From: Streptomyces sp. CA-278952
GTDB taxonomy: Bacteria > Actinomycetota > Actinomycetes > Streptomycetales > Streptomycetaceae
Assembly (NCBI RefSeq): GCF_028747205.1
Contig: NZ_CP112880.1
Span: forward strand, 5,270,001-5,334,000
Reading direction: 5' to 3'
DNA: 64,000 bases
Both the position numbers and the translations under genes were made by a program. A model generated the notes under the pieces. The model ran no database searches. It was not told the origin of the DNA and saw only the letters and a list, made by a program, of their open reading frames with translations. Positions 53,866 to 63,594 of this stretch are shown in pieces (within the stretch, counting starts at the first letter, position 1; each line of letters opens with the position of its first letter).

Positions 53866-54040
53866 TCGGGTCAGGCGCCGGGTCATCACTGTGACGAGTG
53901 ACCAGGTCAGGTGTGCTTCCCAGCGCTGGGGGAGACGTTCGTCGTCGCGGACGTTGCGGCGGGCTCACAGGATGCAGCCGAGTGTGTTCCATCTCCCAGC
54001 GGCGTGCAGGAGCACGAAGCCCTTCGCACCGCGGGGCCGA
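53866..54040 (-). mobile_element. Degenerate IS5-family transposase remnant (C-terminal end)
   Basis: Minus-strand translation gives PRGAKGFVLL, a degenerate GRWNTLGCIL, an in-frame stop (plus 53965-53967), then ARRNVRDDERLPQRWEAHLT and WSLVTVMTRRLTR. This is the well-known C-terminus of Streptomyces IS5-type DDE transposases (RRWVVERT..., ARRNVRDYERLPQHSEAHLTW). Only about 60 codons remain, with stop and substitutions; no inverted repeats are found. Confidence 0.75.
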
Positions 54041-54051
54041 TGCCGCAAGCC

Positions 54052-55026
54052 TCAGGGGCCGGGGTGCTGCTGCCGCAGCCGCTGCGCCCGCCCCGGCGTC
54101 GGGTCCAGATAGACCCGCCGCACCGACGGGAACCGCTCGCGCAACTGGGCTTCCGCCTCCTCGCAGGCCCACTCGACCTCCGTGGCGGTGGCCATGTCCC
54201 GGAAGTCGATCTTCGCGGCGATCAGGATCTCGGACGGCCCCTGGATGAGCGTGGTCAGCTCCAGTACGTCCACGATGTGCGGCACCGACAGCAGCTCCTC
54301 GCGCACCCCGGACCGCATCGCCGGGGGCAGCGGCCGCCCGATGAGCAGCTGCGCGTTGGTGCGGCCGAGCACCCAGGCCACGTACACGAGCAGCAGGCCG
54401 ATCAGGCAGGAGGCGATCCCGTCCCAGACCCCCGAGCCCGAGAGCTGCCCGCCGAGCAGTCCGCCCGCCGCCAGCAGCAGCCCGATCAAGGCCGCCGAGT
54501 CCTCCATCACGACGGCCTTCACCGCCGTGTCCGGGGTGTGGCGCAGGTAGTACGCGTCCGGCACCCGCAGCCGTGACGCCTCGCGCCGCACCTGCTTGAC
54601 CCCGGTGCGCAGCGAGTAGCCCTCCAGGAGGAAGGCGACGCCGAGGACGAGGTAGGAGACGAGGGGGTCGCCCAGCTCCTCGCCCTCGACGAGGGTGTGG
54701 ATGCCGTCGTAGAGGGAGAAGACGGCCCCGCCGACGAAGGTGGCGATGGAGGCGAGCATCGCCCAGATGTAGCGCTCGGGGCCGTGGCCGAGCGGATGGT
54801 CCTCGTCGGCCGGCTTCCCGCTCCGCTTGAGCGCGGCGAGGAGCATGACCTCGGTGACGGTGTCGGCGACCGAGTGGGCCGCCTCGGAGAGCATCGCGCT
54901 GGAGCCGCTGATCAGCCCGGCGACGGCCTTCGCCACGGCGATGCCGAGGTTGGCGACGGCCGCCACGATCACCGTGAACGTGGACTCCCCACCATCGGTC
55001 CCACTGTCCGCTTTCGCGTCGCTCAT
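54052..55026 (-). CDS. Cation diffusion facilitator family transporter
   Basis: 324 aa. Six transmembrane helices with LSEAAHSVADTVTEV (metal-site His and Asp of helix 2) and the second pair in helix 5 (VVMEDSAALIGLLLAAGG), then a cytoplasmic C-terminal domain (VPHIVDVLELTTLIQGPSEILIAAKIDF). Exports Zn2+/Mn2+-type divalent cations by proton antiport; metal unknown. ATG at 55026. Located downstream of tesB across hairpins. Confidence 0.9.
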   Translation of the reverse strand: MSDAKADSGTDGGESTFTVIVAAVANLGIAVAKAVAGLISGSSAMLSEAAHSVADTVTEVMLLAALKRSGKPADEDHPLGHGPERYIWAMLASIATFVGGAVFSLYDGIHTLVEGEELGDPLVSYLVLGVAFLLEGYSLRTGVKQVRREASRLRVPDAYYLRHTPDTAVKAVVMEDSAALIGLLLAAGGLLGGQLSGSGVWDGIASCLIGLLLVYVAWVLGRTNAQLLIGRPLPPAMRSGVREELLSVPHIVDVLELTTLIQGPSEILIAAKIDFRDMATATEVEWACEEAEAQLRERFPSVRRVYLDPTPGRAQRLRQQHPGP

Positions 55027-55068
55027 GGTGGGGAGTATGTCCGAAATGGCGCTTCAGATGGCGCTCAT

Positions 55069-55116
55069 CCCCGGGGACGCGACATCCCCGGGGCTTTTCC
55101 GGGGCCTTCCCCGGGG
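55069..55116 (-). terminator. Three CCCCGGGG repeats after tesB
   Basis: CCCCGGGG occurs at 55069-55076, 55086-55093 and 55109-55116 in the 103-bp gap between tesB and the efflux gene. Any two can pair; on the minus strand the first pair encloses a GAAAA stretch. Probably a terminator cluster. Confidence 0.55.
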
Positions 55117-55129
55117 ACGGGGCGCGTCA

Positions 55130-56011
55130 TCACCGGGGAACGCGGACGACGCCTTCCTGGATGACGGTGATCGCGAGGCGTCCGTCGGCGGTGTAGATGC
55201 GGGCCTGGCCCAGTCCGCGACCGCCGGAGGCGGAGGGCGACTCCTGGTCGTACAGCAGCCACTCGTCCGCCCGGAACGGCCGGTGGAACCACATCGCGTG
55301 GTCCAGGCTCGCGCCGACCACGTCCCCGACCGCCCAGCCGCCCCGCCCGTGGGCGAGGAGCACCGAGTCGAGCAGCGTCATGTCGGAGACGTAGGTCGCC
55401 AGGCAGACGTGGAGCAGCGGGTCGTCCGCGAGCTTGCCGTTCGTGCGGAACCACACCTGGGACCGGGGTTCGCGCGCCTCGCCCACCGTGCCGAACGGCG
55501 GCGCGTCCACGTACCGCAGGTCCACCGCGGCCCGCGCCTCGATCAGCCGGTCCACGACCTCCGGATCGCTGAAGCGGTCGGCGTACCGGGGCAGCATCTC
55601 GGCGGCCGTCGGCAGGGTCTCCGGGTCAGGGGCGGCGGGCATCGGCGCCTGGTGGTCCATGCCCTCCTCGTACGCCTGGAAGGACGCGGAGAGGTGGAAG
55701 ATCGGCTGCCCGTGCTGGACGGCGACGACGCGGCGGGTGGTGAAGGACTTCCCGTCGCGGATGCGGTCGACGCTGTAGACGATGGGCGCGCCGGGGTCGC
55801 CCGCCCGCAGGAAGTACGCGTGCAGGGAGTGGGCGGCCCTGTCGGCGGGGACGGTGCGGCCCGCGGCGACGAGCGCCTGGGCCGCGACCTGGCCGCCGAA
55901 CACCCGGGGCACGACCGCGCTGCGGCTCACGCCCCGGAAGATGTCCCGCTCGATCCGCTCCAGGTCGAGCAGGTGGAGCAGATCGAGCAGGGGATCGGGA
56001 CTCTCGTTCAT
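55130..56011 (-). CDS. tesB: Acyl-CoA thioesterase II
   Basis: 293 aa double hot-dog. RGVSRSAVVPRVFGGQVAAQAL and HSLHAYFLRAGDPGAPIVYSVDRIRDGKSFTTRRV are the classic TesB motifs; the second half carries ATYVSDMTLLDSVLLAHG and SLDHAMWFHRPFRADEWLLYDQESP. It hydrolyses medium/long acyl-CoAs. The acyl-CoA dehydrogenase gene lies 19 bp upstream on the same strand, so the two form a small lipid-degradation operon. Confidence 0.95.
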   Translation of the reverse strand: MNESPDPLLDLLHLLDLERIERDIFRGVSRSAVVPRVFGGQVAAQALVAAGRTVPADRAAHSLHAYFLRAGDPGAPIVYSVDRIRDGKSFTTRRVVAVQHGQPIFHLSASFQAYEEGMDHQAPMPAAPDPETLPTAAEMLPRYADRFSDPEVVDRLIEARAAVDLRYVDAPPFGTVGEAREPRSQVWFRTNGKLADDPLLHVCLATYVSDMTLLDSVLLAHGRGGWAVGDVVGASLDHAMWFHRPFRADEWLLYDQESPSASGGRGLGQARIYTADGRLAITVIQEGVVRVPR

Positions 56012-56030
56012 GGACGGGAAGGTAACCCCT

Positions 56031-57188
56031 CTACAGGCCCATGGACTTGGCGATGATCGACTTCATGACCTCGCTGGTGCCACCGTAGATGCGGTTGACC
56101 CGGTTGTCCGCGTACAGGCGCGCGATCGGGTACTCGTTCATGAAGCCGTAGCCGCCGTGCAGCTGGAGGCAGCGGTCGATGACGCGGTGGGCGACCTCGG
56201 TGCAGAACAGCTTCGCGGAGGCGGCCTCGGCCGCCGTCAGCTCTCCGGCGTCCAGGGCCTCCAGCGCGCGGTCGGCGACGGCCTGGGCCGCGTCCACCTC
56301 GGCCTGGCAGGCGGCCAGCTCGAACTTGGTGTTCTGGAACGAGGCGACCGTCTTGCCGAAGACCGTGCGGTCCTGCACGTACTCCTTGGCGAACCGGACG
56401 GCGGCCGCTGCCTGGGCGTACGCGCCGAAGGCGATGCCCCAGCGCTCGGAGGCCAGGTTGGTGCCGAGGTAGCCGAAGCCCTTGTTCTCCTCGCCCATGA
56501 GGTCCTCGACCGGGACCTTGACGTCGACGAACGCCAGCTCGGCGGTGTCCGAGACGCGCAGGCCCAGCTTGTCGAGCTTGCGGCCGACCGAGTAGCCCTC
56601 GGACTTCGTGTCGACGGCGAAGAGGGAGATGCCGAAGCGGCGGTCGTCCTCGCGGGGGGCGGCGGTGCGGGCGCAGACGATCACGCGGTCGGCGTGGACA
56701 CCGCCGGTGATGAAGGTCTTGGACCCGTTGAGGACGTAGTGCGTGCCGTCCTCGGAGAGCTTGGCGGTGGTCTTCATGCCCGCGACGTCGGAGCCGGTGC
56801 CCGGCTCCGTCATCGCGAGGGCCCACATCTCCTCGCCGCTCGCGAACTTCGGCAGCCAGCGCTTCTTCTGGTCGCCGGTGGCCAGCATCTTGATGTACGG
56901 GAGGCCGAGCAGCGTGTGCACGCCGGAGCCGCCGAAGGAGACGCCCGCACGGGCGGTCTCCTCGTAGATGACGGCCTCGTACTTGTGCGAGTCGATGCCC
57001 GCGCCGCCGTACTCCTCGTCGACCTCGATGCCGAAGACGCCCAGCTCGCCCAGCTTGAGGTAGAAGTCGCGCGGCGCCTGGCCCGCGGCGAACCACTCGT
57101 CGTAGACCGGCACGACCTCGGCCGCGATGAAGGCGCGGATGGTCTCCCGGAACGCCTCGTGGTCCTCGTTGAATACCGTACGGCGCAC
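56031..57188 (-). CDS. Acyl-CoA dehydrogenase
   Basis: 385 aa. Signatures: ALAMTEPGTGSDVAGMKTTA and QLHGGYGFMNEYPIARLYADNRVNRIYGGTSEVMKSIIAK. FAD-type ACAD, medium/long-chain in style. GTG at 57188 has an excellent AGGAGG 7 nt upstream. An AAGCGCTT palindrome lies about 50 bp before the start. Distinct from acdH at 39.2 kb. Confidence 0.94.
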   Translation of the reverse strand: MRRTVFNEDHEAFRETIRAFIAAEVVPVYDEWFAAGQAPRDFYLKLGELGVFGIEVDEEYGGAGIDSHKYEAVIYEETARAGVSFGGSGVHTLLGLPYIKMLATGDQKKRWLPKFASGEEMWALAMTEPGTGSDVAGMKTTAKLSEDGTHYVLNGSKTFITGGVHADRVIVCARTAAPREDDRRFGISLFAVDTKSEGYSVGRKLDKLGLRVSDTAELAFVDVKVPVEDLMGEENKGFGYLGTNLASERWGIAFGAYAQAAAAVRFAKEYVQDRTVFGKTVASFQNTKFELAACQAEVDAAQAVADRALEALDAGELTAAEAASAKLFCTEVAHRVIDRCLQLHGGYGFMNEYPIARLYADNRVNRIYGGTSEVMKSIIAKSMGL

Positions 57189-57235
57189 GGGATGCCTCCT
57201 AGGTCGGCAGTCGATTCGATCGCGTCGTTCTCGGC

Positions 57236-57249
57236 TAAGCGCTTGCTCA
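57236..57249. promoter_or_regulatory. Candidate operator upstream of the acyl-CoA dehydrogenase
   Basis: The palindromic core AAGCGCTT (57237-57244) sits in CTAAGCGCTTGCTCAG, 49 bp before the GTG. Such sites are plausible for TetR-type lipid regulators; the protein is not identified. Confidence 0.35.
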
Positions 57250-57423
57250 GACTTCCCTCGAAGTTACCCGCCGGTTGTGGTCGCTGTCCAGGGTGATGCT
57301 CGGCACGCGGAAGCCGGCTGCGCACCGGACCCCCGCCACCCGCGTGCGGCCCCATTGTCAGTGGTGTGGGGGAGTATCGGAACGACGGCGATGGAACGTA
57401 CGGAACGCATGGGGGAGACCACC

Positions 57424-57765
57424 GTGACCATCACGAACGAGCAGCTGGCGCAGTACAGGTTCCTGGCCCTGCTGTACGAGGACGACTACTTCCCCGACCA
57501 CGTCCTGGACAAGGGCACGGCGGTCCTGCGAGCCCTGTGCGAGCGGATCGAGGCCGAGAAGCCCGCGGACCTCGCCGCCCTGTACGCCCTGACCGCCGCG
57601 CCGACCCGGGCCTTCAACGACCTGGAGGCGGAGTTCGAGGCGGCGGGGAGCGAGATCGAGACGGTCGCCCGCGAGGAGATAGGTGAGGCCTTCTGGACCA
57701 TCGCGACGGCGTACGGCTTCACGGACGCGGACCCGGAGAAGCTGATCGCCGAGCGCGAGTGGTGA
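57424..57765 (+). CDS. DUF5713 family protein
   Basis: 113 aa, acidic. TITNEQLAQYRFLALLYEDDYFPDHVLDKG, LCERIEAEKPADLAALYALT, and a closing AREEIGEAFWTIATAYGF are the family pattern. GTG at 57424 has GGGGGAG 6-7 nt upstream, better placed than for ATG 57409 or 57391, which are in the same frame. Function unknown. Confidence 0.8.
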   Translation: MTITNEQLAQYRFLALLYEDDYFPDHVLDKGTAVLRALCERIEAEKPADLAALYALTAAPTRAFNDLEAEFEAAGSEIETVAREEIGEAFWTIATAYGFTDADPEKLIAEREW

Positions 57766-57847
57766 CCGGGCCCCGCTTCCGCGGGAGGGGCCGGGCACCG
57801 TCGGCCGTGGGAGGGTGAAGGGGTTGGGAGGGGTGAGGGGTGAGGCT

Positions 57848-58267
57848 GTGAGGCTGGAGGACCTGGCCCGGTTGCGTCGGGCCCGCGACCGCATGGACCG
57901 CGAGTACGCCGAACCGCTCGACGTGCCCTCGCTGGCCCGTGCCGCCCTGATGTCGCCCGGCCACTTCTCCCGCAGCTTCCGGGCCGCCTTCGGCGAGACC
58001 CCGTACAGCTATCTCATGACCCGCCGCATCGAGCGGGCCAAAGCACTGCTGCGCCGGGGCGACCTGTCGGTCACGGACGTCTGCTTCGCCGTCGGCTGTA
58101 CGTCGCTGGGCTCGTTCAGCTCCCGCTTCACGGAGCTGGTCGGGGAGAGCCCGAGCGCCTACCGGGCCCGCCCCCACGACGCGGGCGAGACCATCCCGGC
58201 GTGCGTCGCCAAGATGCTCACACGACCGGTCAGGAATGGAGAAGCGGATCGCAAGCCCCGCCCGTAG
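57848..58267 (+). CDS. AraC-type DNA-binding protein
   Basis: 139 aa, a bare AraC/XylS domain: DVPSLARAALMSPGHFSRSFRAAFGETPYSYLM and DVCFAVGCTSLGSFSSRFTELVGESPSAYR. No ligand domain. GTG at 57848 has GAGGGG 7 nt upstream; another GTG five codons earlier is possible. It is followed 10 bp later by a VOC gene, a pairing often seen in Streptomyces. Confidence 0.9.
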   Translation: MRLEDLARLRRARDRMDREYAEPLDVPSLARAALMSPGHFSRSFRAAFGETPYSYLMTRRIERAKALLRRGDLSVTDVCFAVGCTSLGSFSSRFTELVGESPSAYRARPHDAGETIPACVAKMLTRPVRNGEADRKPRP

Positions 58268-58277
58268 CGTGAAACGC

Positions 58278-58691
58278 ATGAACATCAACCTCTCGCAGTG
58301 CTTCATCGCCGTCGACGACCACGACAAGGCCCTCGCCTTCTACCGCGACGCCCTGGGCATGGAGGTGCGCAACGACGTCGGATTCGAAGGCATGCGCTGG
58401 GTGACCGTAGGGTCCCCCGCACAGCCGGACGTGGAGATCGTCCTCGAACCCCCGCTCGCGGACCCGAACGCCCCGGAAGCCGACCGCCGGACCATGGCCG
58501 AGCTGCTCGCCAAGGGCATGCTGCGCGGCGTCATCCTCTCCTCCGAGGACGTCGACGCGGCGTTCGAGAAGGTCCGCGCGGCGGGCGGCGAAGTGCTCCA
58601 GGAGCCGATCGACCAGCCGTACGGCGTCCGCGACTGCGCCTTCCGCGACCCCTCCGGCAACATGCTCCGCATTACCCAGGCCAAGAAGTAG
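58278..58691 (+). CDS. VOC-family (glyoxalase/bleomycin resistance-like) protein
   Basis: 137 aa. Two beta-alpha-beta-beta-beta modules: SQCFIAVDDHDKALAFYRDALGMEVRNDV and SSEDVDAAFEKVRAAGGEVLQEPI, ending AFRDPSGNMLRITQ. Candidate metal residues are present but the substrate is unknown. No Shine-Dalgarno; TAGCGT at 58265-58270 is 7 nt before ATG, so a leaderless message is possible even though an AraC gene is just upstream. Confidence 0.92.
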   Translation: MNINLSQCFIAVDDHDKALAFYRDALGMEVRNDVGFEGMRWVTVGSPAQPDVEIVLEPPLADPNAPEADRRTMAELLAKGMLRGVILSSEDVDAAFEKVRAAGGEVLQEPIDQPYGVRDCAFRDPSGNMLRITQAKK

Positions 58692-58730
58692 CACCAGCCC
58701 GTGACACCAGCCCGTGACACCAGCCCGTGA
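58692..58730 (+). repeat. Three tandem 13-bp repeats after the VOC gene
   Basis: CACCAGCCCGTGA repeated three times exactly (58692-58704, 58705-58717, 58718-58730), starting at the end of the VOC stop codon. Confidence 0.95.
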
Positions 58731-58731
58731 G

Positions 58732-58759
58732 GGGCCGGGGCCGGAACAGGCCCCGGCCC
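58732..58759 (+). terminator. Terminator after the VOC gene
   Basis: Perfect 11-bp stem GGGCCGGGGCC / GGCCCCGGCCC with a 6-nt loop. Confidence 0.8.
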
Positions 58760-58781
58760 TCACGCACGATCAGTAGGCTCC

Positions 58782-58945
58782 GCGCACCAGCGGGCCGCCC
58801 GTACCAGCCGCACCACTTGCCACGAGCCGCACCACCCGACCCGCCACGAGCCGCACCAGCAAGGCCCCCGCACCCAACGGCTCCACGCACCAGCGGGTCC
58901 CACGCACCAGCGGGTCCACGCACCAGCAGGTCCCGCGCACCAGTA
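58782..58945 (+). repeat. CACCAG-rich degenerate repeats upstream of the UvrA-like gene
   Basis: CACCAG occurs six times here, besides the three copies in the 13-bp repeats. The clearest part is a 17-bp unit (CACGCACCAGCGGGTCC) at 58884-58900 and 58901-58917, with degraded copies to 58945. The last copy runs into the leader of the UvrA-like gene. Confidence 0.8.
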
Positions 58946-58962
58946 ATGGAGAGACGACGAGC

Positions 58963-61359
<2,397 letters not shown>

Positions 61360-61365
61360 GGCGCA

Positions 61366-61407
61366 GGGACCTTTCCGCCTGTCCTTCGGTCAGGCGGAGA
61401 GGGTCCC
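61366..61407. terminator. Bidirectional terminator overlapping the DUF397 gene end
   Basis: Inner 8-bp stem TCCGCCTG / CAGGCGGA and outer GGGACC / GGTCCC. It lies between the convergent UvrA-like and DUF397 genes and includes the DUF397 stop codon. Confidence 0.75.
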
Positions 61408-61611
61408 GCGCTTGACCGCGTCCACGAAGGAGGTCCACCCGGCGGCGGGGACGAGCAGGGCGGGCCCGCCGGGGACCTTGGAGTCGCGGACGGGGACGGC
61501 GGTGGGGTGGTGGTCCTGGACTTCCAGGCAGCTGCCCGACTCGCTACCGCTGTAGGAGGACTTGCGCCAGCGGGTGGGCGAGACGTTGGTCGGGATGCTC
61601 CGCCTGGCCAT
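61390..61611 (-). CDS. DUF397 protein
   Basis: 73 aa. RWRKSSYSGSESGSCLEV and VPVRDSKVPGGPALLVPAAGWTSFVDAVK are the family signature. Overlaps the end of the Scr1-type regulator gene by 68 bp. DUF397 proteins are encoded next to Scr1-type regulators throughout Streptomyces and are thought to work with them like toxin-antitoxin or anti-activator pairs; the mechanism is not settled. Confidence 0.93.
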   Translation of the reverse strand: MARRSIPTNVSPTRWRKSSYSGSESGSCLEVQDHHPTAVPVRDSKVPGGPALLVPAAGWTSFVDAVKRGTLSA

Positions 61612-62404
61612 GTTCTCTGTAGCCCCTCGCTGTTGCCTTCACCACTGCCAAAGAGTCGTCTCGTGACAGGGAGTCGCTCAGGGAAAGAGCGTAACGGCTC
61701 TGAAGTGCCTCGACTACGGCTGGCGAGTCGTGCAACTTCCCTACCCGCACTCCCTCGCTGTAGGCCACTGGCGGCTGGTCATCGAACCACATCAACGTCA
61801 GCATGCTTTCCAGTAACGAGTGGAACCCGATCGACATGGGAAGCACGTGCGTGCGGATGAGCTTTGCTTCGGTGAGCTCGACGATGTGGTCCAACTGCTC
61901 CGCCATGACCTTCGGTCCACCGATCGGGCGCCGGAGCGATGCTTCGTCCAATATCGCCCAGACCACAGGTGGCTTGGCACTTTGGAAGACCTTTGCGCGA
62001 TTCAGCCGTGCGACGACGGCCTTGTCACACTCCGTCGGGCTCAACGGTGGGAACGCCATGCCGAGGACGGCGCGTGCGTACGCCTCGGTCTGGAGGATGC
62101 CCGGAAGGAAAGACAGGGCGAACTCGCGGATCATTGTCGCCTGCTGTTCGAGGTGTCGCGCCGCGCCGAAGTAGTCCGCGAGGACTCCGTCATCCTCCGC
62201 TCCCGGCCGGAAGCTCGTGAGCACATTGCCCGTCCCCAGCGCCTTGTCCAACCGCCGGGCGTCCTCCTCGCTCGGCATGCGACGCCCCGCCTCGATGTGC
62301 GAGATATGCGACCGCGTCATCAACGCCAGGTCCGCGAGCTGCTGCTGTGTCAGCCCGGCCGCCTCTCGCTGGGCCTTTAACCATTCGCCATAGGTATTAC
62401 TCAC
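61544..62404 (-). CDS. Helix-turn-helix regulator with DUF5753 (Scr1-type)
   Basis: 286 aa. XRE helix-turn-helix (about 5-65: WLKAQREAAGLTQQQLADLALMTRSHISHIEAG), then DUF5753 (about 95-270: REFALSFLPGILQTEAYARAVL, RPIGGPKVMAEQLDHIVEL, VLPMSIGFHSLLESMLTLMWF). GTG at 62404 has GGGAG 6 nt upstream; a TTG two codons earlier is possible. The Leu of EWLKAQ is TTA (62378-62380), so it may depend on bldA. Divergent from the gene at 62538. Confidence 0.93.
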   Translation of the reverse strand: MSNTYGEWLKAQREAAGLTQQQLADLALMTRSHISHIEAGRRMPSEEDARRLDKALGTGNVLTSFRPGAEDDGVLADYFGAARHLEQQATMIREFALSFLPGILQTEAYARAVLGMAFPPLSPTECDKAVVARLNRAKVFQSAKPPVVWAILDEASLRRPIGGPKVMAEQLDHIVELTEAKLIRTHVLPMSIGFHSLLESMLTLMWFDDQPPVAYSEGVRVGKLHDSPAVVEALQSRYALSLSDSLSRDDSLAVVKATARGYREHGQAEHPDQRLAHPLAQVLLQR

Positions 62405-62537
62405 AGCCAACTCCCGTGCGACGAACGCGGTGTCACCACAAACCCTCTGGCGAGCCTAGCCTCGCTGCTCGCACGCTGTGAGTGGATCGCTACGCAGCGA
62501 AGAATTCACCCCCACCGTGCACGGAGTTGACGCCCTC

Positions 62538-62882
62538 ATGAACGAACAGCCCCATAACGCCGCACGCCTGCTTCCTTGGGCCGGAACGGACGGCAGGCCC
62601 TGCTACGTAGTCGGCGACGGCGGCGGCAAGGTCTCGCGTGAGGCCGACAAGGTCGAGGCCTTGCAGCTCGGCATGGCGTACGAACTCCTGGACCACGCCG
62701 ACGACATGGTCGCGGACGACGGGTCCACGGCCGTCCAGCTCCGCCATGTCGCCGCCGCCCTGGCGCACTCCCTGCGGGACGTCCACCGGGTCGCCCGGAG
62801 CCGGGGCCTGAGGCTGGGGATTCCCGACGCCTTCGGGCCCGGTCACCCGTCGGGCCCGGGGCTGGTCCGGCTGCGGCCGTGA
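62538..62882 (+). CDS. Conserved hypothetical protein divergent from the Scr1-type regulator
   Basis: 114 aa. NEQPHNAARLLPWAGTDGRPCYVVGDGGG, VEALQLGMAYELLDHADDMV, VQLRHVAAALAHSLRDVHRVA. Genes of this type are often placed beside Scr1/DUF397 pairs in Streptomyces. ATG at 62538 has only a distant CGGAG. Its last 30 bases are repeated at 63541. Function unknown. Confidence 0.8.
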   Translation: MNEQPHNAARLLPWAGTDGRPCYVVGDGGGKVSREADKVEALQLGMAYELLDHADDMVADDGSTAVQLRHVAAALAHSLRDVHRVARSRGLRLGIPDAFGPGHPSGPGLVRLRP

Positions 62883-62884
62883 GG
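62852..62884 (+). repeat. Left copy of an imperfect direct repeat flanking the YciI gene
   Basis: GGGCCCGGGGCTGGTCCGG... at the 3' end of the 62538 gene recurs at 63541-63572 with one deleted base and one change (GCGGCCGTGAGG against GCGGCAGTGAGG). In both copies the TGA is kept. Confidence 0.85.
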
Positions 62885-62933
62885 CGTGGGCGGTCGTCCG
62901 GTCACGCTCCGGGCGCTCCGATACCGTGGCGGC

Positions 62934-63500
62934 ATGCCGTTCTACGTTCATGCTGAGGACCAGCCGGATGTCGCCGACCAGTTGATGGAGCTGTCCGAGG
63001 AGCACTGGTCCTACATGGACCGCTTCGACAGTCGGCTGATACTCCGCGGACCCACCCTGTCCGACGACGGTGAGGAGCACACGGGGAGCGTCCACGTCGT
63101 CGACCTCGCCGACCGTGCCGCCGCCGAGCGGTTCGCGACCGAGGAGCCGTTCTGGAAGGCCGGTCTCTACCGGGCGTTCACGGCGGTCGCAACGGTGGTG
63201 CTGCTGCGCCGCGAACCGGCGGCGGATGCCCCGTACACGCTGATCACCGCCCGGTGGCCTGCGCAGGACCGAGCCCCGGGCCCGGTCGAGCAGCGGCTGC
63301 TGGGCGCGGAGCCGGACGGGCGACTGAGCTTCGTGGCTGTTCTGGTCGACGACGAGGGAGCCCGCACGACGGGAGTGGTCGCGGCCGTGCAAGCGTTCCC
63401 GGACGAGGCGCAGAGCCTGGTCCAGCCGTTCGCGGATCAGCTCGCCGGTGGACCCACACCCCTCGGTGCGCAGCGCTGGCAGCGCGGCGGACGCTCCTGA
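62934..63500 (+). CDS. YciI-like protein
   Basis: 188 aa. MPFYVHAEDQPDVADQLMEL, SEEHWSYMDRFDSRLILRGP, VHVVDLADRAAAERFATEEPFWKAGLY is the YciI dimeric ferredoxin-like fold with His and Asp at the proposed active site. The C-terminal ~90 residues are an extra beta-rich part (YTLITARWPAQDRAPGP, GRLSFVAVLVDDEGARTTG) that may be a degenerate second copy. ATG at 62934 has TACCGT (62922-62927) 6 nt upstream and no Shine-Dalgarno. Confidence 0.85.
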   Translation: MPFYVHAEDQPDVADQLMELSEEHWSYMDRFDSRLILRGPTLSDDGEEHTGSVHVVDLADRAAAERFATEEPFWKAGLYRAFTAVATVVLLRREPAADAPYTLITARWPAQDRAPGPVEQRLLGAEPDGRLSFVAVLVDDEGARTTGVVAAVQAFPDEAQSLVQPFADQLAGGPTPLGAQRWQRGGRS

Positions 63501-63540
63501 GGGGCCGGGGTGAACCCCTGGATCAGTCGTCGTGAAGACC

Positions 63541-63572
63541 GGGCCCGGGCTGGTCCGGCTGCGGCAGTGAGG
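63541..63572 (+). repeat. Right copy of the direct repeat flanking the YciI gene
   Basis: See 62852-62884. It is non-coding here; translated, it still reads GPGLVRLRQ followed by a stop. Confidence 0.85.
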
Positions 63573-63594
63573 GGGCGCGGGTGACGATGGGGTC

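Noticed and set aside
53858..54248. Plus-strand frames overlapping the IS5 remnant
   Set aside because: Antisense to the remnant and to the efflux gene end; Arg/Ala/Pro-rich shadows.
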